64,000 nt of DNA from Ornithinimicrobium tianjinense. Lineage in GTDB: Bacteria > Actinomycetota > Actinomycetes > Actinomycetales > Dermatophilaceae. The notes under the pieces were generated by a model. That model was not told the origin of the DNA. It searched no databases and saw only the letters and a list, made by a program, of their open reading frames with translations. Shown here piece after piece: positions 6,873-15,738 of this stretch. The stretch spans positions 97,994-161,993 of the forward strand of contig NZ_BMEM01000004.1 in NCBI RefSeq assembly GCF_014636495.1. The letters run 5' to 3'. Numbering within the stretch: the stretch's first letter is position 1; each line of letters starts with the position of its first letter. The translations under genes and the position numbers were made by a program.

Positions 6873-8768
6873 ATGTCTACTACTCCCCTGACCCAGCTGG
6901 ACCGGGTGGTCATCCGCTTCGCCGGAGACTCCGGTGACGGCATGCAGCTGACCGGCGACCGCTTCACCTCGGACACCGCCTCGCTCGGCAACGACCTCTC
7001 CACGCTGCCCAACTTCCCGGCCGAGATCCGGGCACCGCAGGGCACGCTCCCCGGCGTCAGCTCCTTCCAGGTGCACTTCGCCGACCACGACATCGCCACC
7101 CCCGGCGACGCCCCGGACGTCCTCGTGGCGATGAACCCCGCCGCGCTCAAGGCCAACCTGGGCGACCTGCCCCGCGGGGCGACGCTGATCGTCAACTCCG
7201 ACGAGTTCGGCAAGCGCAACCTGGCCAAGGTCGGCTACACCAGCAACCCGCTCGAGGACGGCTCGCTCGTCGAGGCCGGCTATCAGCTTCACGCGCTGCC
7301 GCTGACCTCGATGACCGTCGAGGCGCTCGCGCCCTTCGAGAGCCTGACCCGCAAGGAGAAGGAGCGGGCCAAGAACATGCTGGCCCTGGGCCTGCTGTCC
7401 TGGCTCTACTCCCGCGACACCGCCGGCACCGAGGCCTTCCTGCGCGCCAAGTTCGGCGCCGCGCCGCAGATCCTCGAGGCCAACCTCACCGCGCTCCGGG
7501 CCGGCCACGCCTACGGCGAGACCACCGAGGGCTTCGCGGTGCGCTACCAGGTGGCCCCCGCCCCGATGCCGCCCGGCACCTACCGCACGATCACCGGCAA
7601 CCAGGCCCTGGCCCTGGGGCTCGTGGCCGCCGCCGAGCGCGCCGGCCTGCACCTGGTGCTCGGGTCCTACCCGATCACCCCGGCCTCCGACATCCTGCAC
7701 CAGCTCTCCGCGCTCAAGCGCCACGGCGTGACCACCCTGCAGGCCGAGGACGAGATCGCCGCGATCGGGATGGCGCTCGGCGCGAGCTTCGGCGGCGCAC
7801 TCGGCGTGACCACGACCTCGGGCCCCGGCCTGGCGCTCAAGAGCGAGACCATCGGCCTGGCCGTCTCGACCGAGCTGCCGCTCGTCATCGTGGACATCCA
7901 GCGCGGCGGCCCCTCGACGGGTCTGCCGACCAAGACAGAGCAGTCCGACCTGCTGCAGGCGATGTACGGCCGCAACGGCGAGTCCCCCGTGCCGGTCGTC
8001 GCCGCGAAGTCCCCGACCGACTGCTTCGACGCAGCCATCGAGGCGGCGCGGATCGCCACGGCCTTCCGGACCCCCGTGATCCTGCTCTCCGACGGCTACC
8101 TCGGCAACGGCTCCGAGCCGTGGAGCGTCCCGACGGTCGCCGACCTGCCCGACCTGCGGGTCAGCTTCGCGAGCGAGGCCAACGACCTGGACGGCGAGGG
8201 CCGGCCGGTCTTCCACCCGTTCAAGCGCGACCCTGACACCCTGGCGCGCCCGTGGGCGGTCCCGGGCACCCCCGGCCTCGAGCACCGCATCGGCGGCATC
8301 GAGAAGGCCGACGTGACCGGCCACATCTCCTACGACCCGGCCAACCACGACCGGATGGTGAGGCTGCGCCAGGCCAAGGTGGACCGCGTCGCCGCGACGA
8401 TCCCGCCGCTGGAGGTCGACGACCCCTCCGGCGAGGCGCGCGTGCTCGTCCTCGGCTGGGGCTCGACCTACGGCCCGATCGCGGCCGCGACCCGCCTGGT
8501 GCGCGCGACCGGCGGGCACGTGGCCCGCGCCCACCTGCGCCACCTCAACCCCTTCCCCGCCGACCTCGGCGAGGTGCTGCGCCGCTACGACCGTGTCGTG
8601 CTGCCCGAGATGAACCTCGGCCAGCTCGCGATGCTGCTGCGCGCCCGCTACCTCGTCGACGTCCAGAGCCACACGGCGGTCCGCGGGCTGCCGTTCACGG
8701 CGGCCGAGCTGGCCCAGGTGATCCACGAGCACCTGCTGGCCCTGGCCCCCGAGGAGGTCTCCGTATGA
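6873..8768 (+). CDS. korA: 2-oxoglutarate:ferredoxin oxidoreductase, alpha (gamma-alpha fusion) subunit
   Basis: KorA forms, with KorB, the CoA-dependent enzyme that converts 2-oxoglutarate to succinyl-CoA and reduces ferredoxin. The 631-residue chain begins with the gamma domain (VVIRFAGDSGDGMQLTGDRF, about 8-195), followed by the alpha pyrimidine-binding domain (GSYPITPASDIL, QAEDEIAAIGMALGAS) and the C-terminal transketolase-like domain. This gamma-alpha fusion is the form seen in mycobacteria. ATG 6873 is preferred; GTG 6864 is an alternative. The stop overlaps the korB start (ATGA). The enzyme offers an oxygen-tolerant route through the citric acid cycle. Confidence 0.93.
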   Translation: MSTTPLTQLDRVVIRFAGDSGDGMQLTGDRFTSDTASLGNDLSTLPNFPAEIRAPQGTLPGVSSFQVHFADHDIATPGDAPDVLVAMNPAALKANLGDLPRGATLIVNSDEFGKRNLAKVGYTSNPLEDGSLVEAGYQLHALPLTSMTVEALAPFESLTRKEKERAKNMLALGLLSWLYSRDTAGTEAFLRAKFGAAPQILEANLTALRAGHAYGETTEGFAVRYQVAPAPMPPGTYRTITGNQALALGLVAAAERAGLHLVLGSYPITPASDILHQLSALKRHGVTTLQAEDEIAAIGMALGASFGGALGVTTTSGPGLALKSETIGLAVSTELPLVIVDIQRGGPSTGLPTKTEQSDLLQAMYGRNGESPVPVVAAKSPTDCFDAAIEAARIATAFRTPVILLSDGYLGNGSEPWSVPTVADLPDLRVSFASEANDLDGEGRPVFHPFKRDPDTLARPWAVPGTPGLEHRIGGIEKADVTGHISYDPANHDRMVRLRQAKVDRVAATIPPLEVDDPSGEARVLVLGWGSTYGPIAAATRLVRATGGHVARAHLRHLNPFPADLGEVLRRYDRVVLPEMNLGQLAMLLRARYLVDVQSHTAVRGLPFTAAELAQVIHEHLLALAPEEVSV

Positions 8769-9952
8769 CGATCCAGCTCGGTCTCCCGACCCGCGGCACG
8801 GACGGCGTGCCGACGGTCCCGGACGGCACGTCGCTGACCAAGAAGGACTTCACCTCCGACCAGGAGGTGCGCTGGTGCCCGGGGTGCGGCGACTACGCCG
8901 TGCTGGCTGCCGTGCAGGGCTTCCTGCCCGAGCTCGGCCTGCGCCGCGAGAACATCGTCTTCGTCTCCGGCATCGGATGCTCCAGCCGCTTCCCGTACTA
9001 CCTCGACACCTACGGGATGCACTCGATCCACGGGCGCGCCCCGGCGATCGCGACCGGGCTGGCGACCGCTCGGGAGGACCTCTCGGTCTGGGTGGTCACG
9101 GGTGACGGTGACGCGCTGTCGATCGGTGGCAACCACCTCATCCACGCGATGCGGCGCAACGTCAATCTGACGATCCTGCTGTTCAACAACAAGATCTACG
9201 GCCTGACCAAGGGGCAGTACTCCCCCACCTCCAACGTGGGCGCGGTCACCAAGTCGACCCCCGCCGGCTCCGTCGACCACCCGTTCAACCCGGTCTCCCT
9301 GGCGCTGGGCGCCGAGGCGACGTTCGTCGCGCGCACCATGGACTCCGACCGGGCCCACCTGACCGAGGTGCTCCGCGCGGCGGCGGCCCACCGCGGCACC
9401 GCCCTGGTCGAGATCTACCAGAACTGCCCGATCTTCAACGACGGCGCCTTCGAGCTGCTCAAGGACCGCGACCAGGCCGAGGCGAGGATCGCGCACCTGC
9501 GGGCCGGCGAGCCGGTCCGGGTGGGCTCCGGAGACGCTGCCCAGGTCGTCGTGCGGGACACCACCGGTCGCCTCGCGGTCGTGCCGGTCGGTGAGGTGAC
9601 CGATGAGCAGCAGGTCATCGTCCACGACCCGAGCGACCCCGACCCGAGCCAGGCCTTCGCCCTGTCGCGGCTGGACGACGCCACCATGCAGCACATGCCG
9701 ATGGGCATCTTCCGCGAGGTGACGCGCGCGACATACGACGACGCCGTGCGGGCCCAGGTGGACGAGGCCGTCGAGCGTGCGGGCGAGGGCGTCAGCCTCG
9801 ACGCCCTGCTCCGCGGCAAGGACACCTGGACCGTCGACGGCACCCGGCCGGGCGAGGTCGAGCAGACGCTCGAGGGCGAGGTGACGGAGGGCCCGACCGC
9901 CGCCGCCGGCGACGCGCTGGTCCAGGAGGCCGACGAGGTCCGTCCCGAGTGA
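8765..9952 (+). CDS. korB: 2-oxoglutarate:ferredoxin oxidoreductase, beta subunit
   Basis: KorB binds thiamine diphosphate and an iron-sulfur cluster. The 395-residue protein shows WCPGCGDYAVL and GIGCSSRFP with cluster cysteines and a later CPIFND cysteine. The ThDP motif runs from GDGDALSIGGNH to LFNNKIYGLTKGQYSPTS. The C-terminal 100 residues are acidic and more variable. ATG 8765 overlaps the korA stop by four bases, so the two subunits should be made in equal amounts. The stop in turn overlaps the rarD start. Confidence 0.93.
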   Translation: MTIQLGLPTRGTDGVPTVPDGTSLTKKDFTSDQEVRWCPGCGDYAVLAAVQGFLPELGLRRENIVFVSGIGCSSRFPYYLDTYGMHSIHGRAPAIATGLATAREDLSVWVVTGDGDALSIGGNHLIHAMRRNVNLTILLFNNKIYGLTKGQYSPTSNVGAVTKSTPAGSVDHPFNPVSLALGAEATFVARTMDSDRAHLTEVLRAAAAHRGTALVEIYQNCPIFNDGAFELLKDRDQAEARIAHLRAGEPVRVGSGDAAQVVVRDTTGRLAVVPVGEVTDEQQVIVHDPSDPDPSQAFALSRLDDATMQHMPMGIFREVTRATYDDAVRAQVDEAVERAGEGVSLDALLRGKDTWTVDGTRPGEVEQTLEGEVTEGPTAAAGDALVQEADEVRPE

Positions 9953-10872
9953 CCGAGGAGGCCCGGCGCCGTCAGGGCACCGCCTACGGCTTCCTCGCCT
10001 ATCTCCTCTGGGGCGCCTTCCCGCTCTACTTCCACCTGCTCCGGCCGTCCGGACCCTGGGAGATCCTGGCCCACCGGATCGTCTGGACGCTGCTGCTGTG
10101 CGGCGCCGTCCTGCTGCTGCGGCGTGACCTCGGCTGGCTGGCGGAGCTGGCCCGGCACCCACGTCGTCTCGGTGGCGTCGCCCTGGCCGGCGCGCTCATC
10201 GCGACCAACTGGGCGCTCTACACCTGGGCGGTGCTCTCGGGGCACGTGACCGAGGCCGCGCTGGGCTACTTCCTCAACCCGCTCGTCACGGTCGCGCTCG
10301 GCGTGCTCATCCTGCGGGAGCAGCTGCGCCCCCTCCAGTGGGCGGCGGTCGCGACCGGCACGGTCGCGGCCGTCTACCTCACCGTGGACTACGGCACGCC
10401 ACCGTGGATCTCCTTCGGGCTCGCCGCGTCCTTCGCGACCTACAGCTTGCTGAAGAACCGGCTCGGCGGGTCGCTGTCGGCGCTGCAGTCGCTGACCGGA
10501 GAATCGCTGGTGATCCTGCCCGTCGCCGTCGTGATCCTCCTCGCACTGCAGCAGTCGGACGGCACGACCTTCCTCGGGCACGGGACCGGGCACACCCTGC
10601 TGCTCCTCTCGACGGGTGTCGCCACCGCGGTGCCCCTGCTGCTGTTCGCGGCCGCCGCCTCGCGGGTCCCGCTGTCCACGGTAGGTCTTCTGCAGTTCCT
10701 GACCCCGTTCCTCCAGCTGCTCAGCGGGGTGCTGTTGCTGGGTGAGACGGTCCCGGCCTCGCGGTGGGTCGGCTTCGGCCTGGTGTGGCTGGCCCTCCTC
10801 GTGCTCAGCGTGGACATGGTGCGTCAGGTCAGCCACGCGCGCGTCGCCCGCCGCGCCACAGGCACGGGCTGA
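9949..10872 (+). CDS. rarD: RarD-type EamA-family transporter
   Basis: This 307-residue inner-membrane protein has about ten hydrophobic segments arranged as two EamA/DMT repeats. The N-terminal GTAYGFLAYLLWGAFPLYF, EILAHRIVWT and the loop NWALYTWAV are typical of RarD, which is linked to chloramphenicol tolerance in other bacteria; its real substrate is not established. GTG 9949 overlaps the korB stop (GTGA), so it is translated from the korAB message. No functional tie to korAB is evident. Confidence 0.85.
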   Translation: MTEEARRRQGTAYGFLAYLLWGAFPLYFHLLRPSGPWEILAHRIVWTLLLCGAVLLLRRDLGWLAELARHPRRLGGVALAGALIATNWALYTWAVLSGHVTEAALGYFLNPLVTVALGVLILREQLRPLQWAAVATGTVAAVYLTVDYGTPPWISFGLAASFATYSLLKNRLGGSLSALQSLTGESLVILPVAVVILLALQQSDGTTFLGHGTGHTLLLLSTGVATAVPLLLFAAAASRVPLSTVGLLQFLTPFLQLLSGVLLLGETVPASRWVGFGLVWLALLVLSVDMVRQVSHARVARRATGTG

Positions 10873-10878
10873 GAGCCC

Positions 10879-10924
10879 TGCACGCCGTGCAGATTTGCAC
10901 GGTGTGCAAGATTTCTCCTAGTCT
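10879..10924 (+). promoter_or_regulatory. tetR promoter overlapped by two palindromic operators
   Basis: A 13 bp palindrome TGCACGCCGTGCA (10879-10891) is followed by TTGCAC-GGT-GTGCAA (10895-10909). The left arm TTGCAC of the second also reads as a -35 box, and TAGTCT (10919-10924) is an 18 bp-spaced -10 box. The GTG start at 10931 falls where transcription should begin, so the message would be leaderless. A TetR dimer bound here would block the promoter, which fits autorepression. Confidence 0.7.
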
Positions 10925-10930
10925 GGTCCG

Positions 10931-11635
10931 GTGACGAGCAGCAGCGTGACCGATCGGGTCGCCGACCCCGCCGAGGGCACCTCGCCAGCGCCCGACGCGC
11001 ACGGACGTCGCGAGCTGAACAAGGCGCGGACCCGCGACGCGATCATCACCGCCCTCCACGACCTCGCCCTCCAGCGTTCGGTCGAGCAGGTCACGGTCGA
11101 CCAGCTCGCGGAGGCGGCGGGCATCTCCCGCCGGACCTTCTTCAACTACTTCCCCTCGATCCAGGCGGTGATCTCGGAGGTCATCGGCTCGCACACCGAG
11201 CACCTCGCCGCCTCGATGGGCCGCCTCACCCCCGGCGTCTCGCCGATCGAGGCCGTCCGCCGGCACATCTCCGAGGTCGGCATCCCCACCGCGCTGCTCG
11301 ACTGGTTCACCGTGCTCAACTGCCACGCCCCGAGGCAGGAGCGGGGCGCTCCCGCCGGCCTGGAGCGGGCGATCTGGGCGGAGAAGGCGGTCTGGCTGGA
11401 CGCTCAGCTGCGCGCCCGCCTGCCCGAGGGCACCGACGACCTCTACGTCGCGACCCTCGCCGACACGATCATGAGCTGCTTCTCCGCCGCCGAGAAGGTG
11501 TGGCTGGCCGCCAGAGGTCCCTCCGCTCCCCTCGACGACACCTCCGTCGCCGCCTTCCACGCCGAGCTGGACCGCGCCCTCGGGTATGCCGCGCGCGGCT
11601 GGCTCACGCCTGTCGAGCCGCACGCGACCGCCTGA
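10931..11635 (+). CDS. TetR-family transcriptional regulator
   Basis: This 234-residue repressor has a TetR helix-turn-helix at about residues 35-80 (TRDAIITALHDLALQ, VTVDQLAEAAGISRRTFFNYFPS). The C-terminal ligand domain is variable and contains a tryptophan- and cysteine-bearing segment around DWFTVLNCH. It precedes an MMPL exporter gene by 86 bases on the same strand and has palindromic operators on its own promoter. The simplest reading is a ligand-released repressor of itself and the exporter. The ligand cannot be read from the sequence. Confidence 0.9.
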   Translation: MTSSSVTDRVADPAEGTSPAPDAHGRRELNKARTRDAIITALHDLALQRSVEQVTVDQLAEAAGISRRTFFNYFPSIQAVISEVIGSHTEHLAASMGRLTPGVSPIEAVRRHISEVGIPTALLDWFTVLNCHAPRQERGAPAGLERAIWAEKAVWLDAQLRARLPEGTDDLYVATLADTIMSCFSAAEKVWLAARGPSAPLDDTSVAAFHAELDRALGYAARGWLTPVEPHATA

Positions 11636-11721
11636 CCCGGCGCGCGGCATACCCCGTCCAGACCTCACCAGACCAGACCTCCCACCACCCACCTCCCCCG
11701 TCCTGACCGAAAGGACCTCCC

Positions 11722-14580
11722 GTGGCCACTCTTCTCCACCGCCTCGGCCGCTGGTGCGCGCAGCACCGGTGGACCGTCGTCGGCGCCTGGGCCGCGCTGC
11801 TGGCGCTCACCGTCGCCGGCATGCTCACCCTGGCGCGTCCCCTCAGCAACGAGTTCTCCATCCCGGGCAGCCGCTTCGAGGCCGTCCTGGAGACCCTGAA
11901 GTCCGAGATCCCCGAGGCCGCCGGCACCACCGGCACGGTCGTGATCCGCAGCGACGCTCCCTTCACGGACGCGCAGGAGCGCGCCGTGGCGGACGCCGTC
12001 GCCGCGTGGACGGCCCTCGACGGCGTCGAGGCCACCGACCCCTTCGAGGCGCAGGCCACGCTCGACGGGACCGACCAGGAGCTGGCCGACGGCGAGCAGG
12101 AGATCGCGGACGGTCGCGACCAGCTCGACGAGGGCGAGGCGGAGCTGGAGCAGGCCCGCGAGCAGCTCGCGGAGGGCAAGGAGCAGCTGGCCGCCGGTGA
12201 GCAGGAGCTCGAGGCCTCACAGGCTCAGCTCGAGGACGGGCGCGCGCAGCTCGAGGCGGGACAGGCCGAGCTCACCGCGCAGGCCCAGCAGCTCGACGCC
12301 TCGCAGGCCGCGCTCGACGCCCAGCTGCAGCAGCTGGAGGCCGGGATCGCCGCCGGCCAGGTGCCCCCGGCGCAGGCCGAGGCCGCGCGGGCCGAGATCG
12401 CTGCGGGCCAGGCGCAGATCGACGGCGGCCGCCAGCAGGTCGCGGCCGCGCAGGCGCAGATCGACACCCAGCGCGCCCAGCTCGAGGCCGGCGAGGCGCA
12501 GGCCGCGGCGGGCGCGGAGCAGCTGGAGGCCAGCCGGGCGCAGCTCGAGGACGCCGAGCAGCAGATCGCCGACGGCGAGCAGGAGCTGAAGGACGGGCGG
12601 GCCGAGCTCGCCGAGGGCGAGGCCGCCGTGGCCGCCGGACGGCGCATGGCCGAGCTCACCGACGGCTTCCGCCTCGTCAACGAGGCCGGCACGGTGGCCA
12701 TGACCCAGCTGACGGTCGAGGGGTCGGGGGGCTTCATCGAGCCGGAGACGACGGCCGCGATCCAGCGCGTGGGCCACGAGCTCGACGCGCAGGGCCTGGA
12801 GGTGAGCTTCTCCAAGGAGATCACCGACGACCTGTCCACCCTGCTCGGTCCCGGCGAGGTCGTGGGTCTGGTGGTCGCGGGCGTCGTGCTGCTCGTCATG
12901 CTGGGCTCGCTCGTCGTGGCCGGCCTGCCTCTGCTCATGGCCCTCGTCGGCGTCGGCGTGGGTCTCACCGGCGCGATGGCCCTGACCCGGTGGGTCGACA
13001 TGCAGTCGATCACCCCGGTGCTGGCCCTGATGCTCGGGCTGGCGGTCGGCATCGACTACTCGCTCTTCCTCATCAACCGCCACCGACAGCAGGTGCGGCA
13101 CGGGATGCCGGTCCGCGAGTCCATCGCGCTGGCGGTCGGCACCTCGGGCAACGCCGTCACCTTCGCCGGGCTCACGGTCATCATCGCCCTGGCTGCGCTC
13201 ACCGTGACCGGGATCCCGTTCCTGTCGGTGATGGGCCTCGTGGCGGCGGCCACGGTGGCGATCGCGGTGCTCGTGGCGATCACGCTGACCCCGGCCGTGC
13301 TGTCGCTGCTGGGTCTGCGCGTGCTGCCCCGCAAGGCGCGCCTCGCGCTGGCCTCCGGCGACGACCACGACACGGTCGCCGAGGACGCGCGCCAGGCCGA
13401 CACCCACCACGGCTGGGCGGCCTTCGTGCAGCGCCGCCCGTGGCTGGCGATCCTCGCCGTGCTCGCGATCGTCGCCGGGCTCGGCTACCCCGCCACCCAG
13501 CTGCGCCTCGGCCTGCCCGACGGCGGTTCCGAGCCCGCCGGGTCCTCGGCGTACACGACGTACGACACGGTGCGCGAGGAGTTCGGCGCCGGCGCCAACG
13601 GCCCTATCCTGGCCGTCGCCGAGCTCGACACCCCGGTGCCCGAGGGCGAGACGGCGCTGCTCGAGGCCCAGGCCGACATCGCCGAGGAGCTCGCGGCCGT
13701 GGAGGGCGTGGTCCGGGTGCTGCCCGCCGGCGTCAGCGACGACCGGGACGTCCTGGCCTTCCAGGTGCAGCCCGAGGGCGGCCCCGCGGAGGAGTCCACG
13801 GTGGCGCTCGTCGACCGGCTCACCCCTGCGGTCGAGCGGGTCGGCCAGGACCACGGTGCCGAGATCGGCCTGACCGGGCAGACCGTCGCCAACATCGACG
13901 TGTCCGCCAAGCTCGCCGACGCGCTCCCGGTCTACCTCGCGGTCGTCGTCGGCCTGTCCCTGATCCTGCTGCTCCTGGTGTTCCGGTCCGTGGTGGTGCC
14001 GCTGCTGGCCACGGCGGGCTTCCTGCTGAGCCTGGCGGCGTCGTTCGGCGCGGTCGTGGCCGTCTACCAGCTGGGCCATCTCTCGGGCATCTTCGACGTC
14101 AACGAGCCGGGGCCGGTGCTGTCCTTCCTGCCGATCCTGCTCATCGGGATCCTGTTCGGTCTGGCGATGGACTACCAGGTCTTCCTCGTCTCGGCGATGC
14201 GGGAGGAGCACGTCCACGGCACCGACGCCCGGCGAGCCGTCGTCAGCGGCTTCAACCACAGCGCCCGGGTGGTCACGGCCGCCGCGATCATCATGATCTC
14301 GGTGTTCGCCGGCTTCGTCTGGGCGCACCTGACGATGGTGCGGCCGATGGGCCTCGGCCTGGCCGTGGGTGTGCTGGTCGACGCCTTCCTGGTCCGGATG
14401 ACGCTCACCCCGGCCGTGATGTCGCTCCTGGGCGAGCGGGCGTGGTGGATCCCCCGCTGGCTCGACCGCATCCTGCCCGACGTCGACGTCGAGGGCGCCC
14501 GGCTGGAGCGCTCGCTCGCCCCGGCCGCGGCGGCTCAGCCCGAGGCGGCCGCGGAGGGGGAGATCGCTCGCACCCGCTGA
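11722..14580 (+). CDS. MMPL/RND-family exporter with long coiled-coil hairpin
   Basis: This 952-residue membrane transporter has two six-helix halves, as in MmpL and other RND exporters driven by the proton gradient. The first half holds LMLGLAVGIDYSLFLINRHR and the second LLIGILFGLAMDYQVFLVSAMREE, each with the acidic residue used for proton coupling. Between TM1 and TM2 (about residues 121-309) lies an unbroken heptad coiled coil with a Pro-Pro turn at 215-216, predicted to sit outside the membrane. GTG 11722 follows AAAGGA. It likely exports a lipid or an amphiphile under control of the TetR gene upstream. The 3' end overlaps the convergent gene by 46 bases. Confidence 0.9.
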   Translation: MATLLHRLGRWCAQHRWTVVGAWAALLALTVAGMLTLARPLSNEFSIPGSRFEAVLETLKSEIPEAAGTTGTVVIRSDAPFTDAQERAVADAVAAWTALDGVEATDPFEAQATLDGTDQELADGEQEIADGRDQLDEGEAELEQAREQLAEGKEQLAAGEQELEASQAQLEDGRAQLEAGQAELTAQAQQLDASQAALDAQLQQLEAGIAAGQVPPAQAEAARAEIAAGQAQIDGGRQQVAAAQAQIDTQRAQLEAGEAQAAAGAEQLEASRAQLEDAEQQIADGEQELKDGRAELAEGEAAVAAGRRMAELTDGFRLVNEAGTVAMTQLTVEGSGGFIEPETTAAIQRVGHELDAQGLEVSFSKEITDDLSTLLGPGEVVGLVVAGVVLLVMLGSLVVAGLPLLMALVGVGVGLTGAMALTRWVDMQSITPVLALMLGLAVGIDYSLFLINRHRQQVRHGMPVRESIALAVGTSGNAVTFAGLTVIIALAALTVTGIPFLSVMGLVAAATVAIAVLVAITLTPAVLSLLGLRVLPRKARLALASGDDHDTVAEDARQADTHHGWAAFVQRRPWLAILAVLAIVAGLGYPATQLRLGLPDGGSEPAGSSAYTTYDTVREEFGAGANGPILAVAELDTPVPEGETALLEAQADIAEELAAVEGVVRVLPAGVSDDRDVLAFQVQPEGGPAEESTVALVDRLTPAVERVGQDHGAEIGLTGQTVANIDVSAKLADALPVYLAVVVGLSLILLLLVFRSVVVPLLATAGFLLSLAASFGAVVAVYQLGHLSGIFDVNEPGPVLSFLPILLIGILFGLAMDYQVFLVSAMREEHVHGTDARRAVVSGFNHSARVVTAAAIIMISVFAGFVWAHLTMVRPMGLGLAVGVLVDAFLVRMTLTPAVMSLLGERAWWIPRWLDRILPDVDVEGARLERSLAPAAAAQPEAAAEGEIARTR

Positions 14581-15548
14581 CCGGCGGCCTGCAGCAACGT
14601 CCGGGCGCCGGCCCGCGCGACCTGGTCACCCTCGGTGACCTGCAGCGCGAGCCGGCGCCCGTCGCGCTTGTGCACGACGAGCCCGGGCCCGCCGTCGACG
14701 ATGTAGGCCGTGCGGTCCGGCAGCGGACGCAAGCCGAGCCCGCCCCAGCGCATGGGGTCCAGCACCTGCACCTCGACCCCGGCGACGTCGGCGACGCGCA
14801 CACGCGTCAGGCGGACCGGCACCAGCTGCGAGCGCACCGTGAGCCCGTCGGCGTCGACGGCGATCCGCACCCGTGCCCAGGCGAGCGCGAGCAGCCCCGC
14901 CCCGAGCAGCACCCCGCCGACGAGCACGAGCTGCCACACCCCCGCGTCCATGGCGAGCAGGGCGACCAGCGACACGACGCCCACGGCCAGCAGGCCCCAG
15001 CCGATGACGGCCATCGTCCCGGAGGCCACGTCCGTGGACCACGCCTCGACGGGCCGCACCGCCCGTCCGCGCACCGGCTGGACCCGGGCCCGCTCCGGCA
15101 CCAGCTCGTCGAGCTGCTCACGCGTGAGGAGTCGGCGACCGTGCACGGCATACGTCAGAGCACCGGCCACCAGCCCGAGGACCACGGACAGTGCCACCCA
15201 GGCCTCCCCCACCCCGCGCGGTCCGTCGACGCCGGTGCGCCAGACCAGGACCGTGTAGACCGCCACCGCGCCCCACCCGACCGCGCCCGCCAGCGCCAGC
15301 GCCCAGCGCGACCACGCCGGGGGCACCGCCCGGGTGAGGATCGCCGCGGCCGCCGCGGCCACCGCGGCGAGCACGGTCACCGTCAGGAGGACGCCCAGCA
15401 GCTCCCCGCCCGCGCTCCAGCGGTCCGGCCCGGCGCCCGACCAGTGCGTGGGGACGCGGTCGGGCGGGGGCAGGACCGGTGCGGTGAGCAGCAGGGCGGC
15501 CAGGGGCAGGATGGCGAGCAGGCCGGCGAGGCCGCGGCGCGGGTTCAT
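14535..15548 (-). CDS. DUF1648-domain membrane protein
   Basis: This 337-residue integral membrane protein of unknown function starts with a hydrophobic helix followed by VPTHWSGAGPDRW, the signature of DUF1648. About six membrane segments fill residues 5-215, and the C-terminal 110 residues form a soluble, beta-rich PH-like part (VRIAVDADGLTVRSQ). The ribosome site GAAGG precedes ATG 15548. It is divergent from phoX and converges on the MMPL gene. I know no defined role for the family. Confidence 0.75.
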   Translation of the reverse strand: MNPRRGLAGLLAILPLAALLLTAPVLPPPDRVPTHWSGAGPDRWSAGGELLGVLLTVTVLAAVAAAAAAILTRAVPPAWSRWALALAGAVGWGAVAVYTVLVWRTGVDGPRGVGEAWVALSVVLGLVAGALTYAVHGRRLLTREQLDELVPERARVQPVRGRAVRPVEAWSTDVASGTMAVIGWGLLAVGVVSLVALLAMDAGVWQLVLVGGVLLGAGLLALAWARVRIAVDADGLTVRSQLVPVRLTRVRVADVAGVEVQVLDPMRWGGLGLRPLPDRTAYIVDGGPGLVVHKRDGRRLALQVTEGDQVARAGARTLLQAAGQRVRAISPSAAASG

Positions 15549-15608
15549 GCGTCACCTTCGGTGGTGGGTCGGGTCCGCCCCAGGGTATGCCGTCCGTCGC
15601 CCCCGAAT

Positions 15609-15641
15609 GGTCACCGTCCTGGCACCCGCCGTTCACCGTCT
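15609..15641 (+). promoter_or_regulatory. PHO box: three 11 bp direct repeats (PhoP site)
   Basis: Three adjacent 11-mers read GGTCACCGTCC (15609), TGGCACCCGCC (15620) and GTTCACCGTCT (15631). They match the G(T/G)TCACC-based 11 bp direct repeats bound by PhoP in Streptomyces. The box ends 97 bases before the phoX start and lies in the divergent spacer with the DUF1648 gene. It predicts induction of phoX on phosphate limitation. Confidence 0.75.
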
Positions 15642-15738
15642 CGTGGTCGATCGCGACACCAGGTGGGCCTAGCGTCGCGAGTGCTGCCGCCACGTCCCGA
15701 CCGCGGCGCCACCTGGACCGAGAATCGAGGATCACCCC

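Noticed and set aside
12217-14328. 703-residue minus-strand frame opposite the MMPL gene
   Set aside because: The repeated heptads of the real gene create repetitive antisense text (LQLL, LRLA patterns). No start signal or domain supports it.
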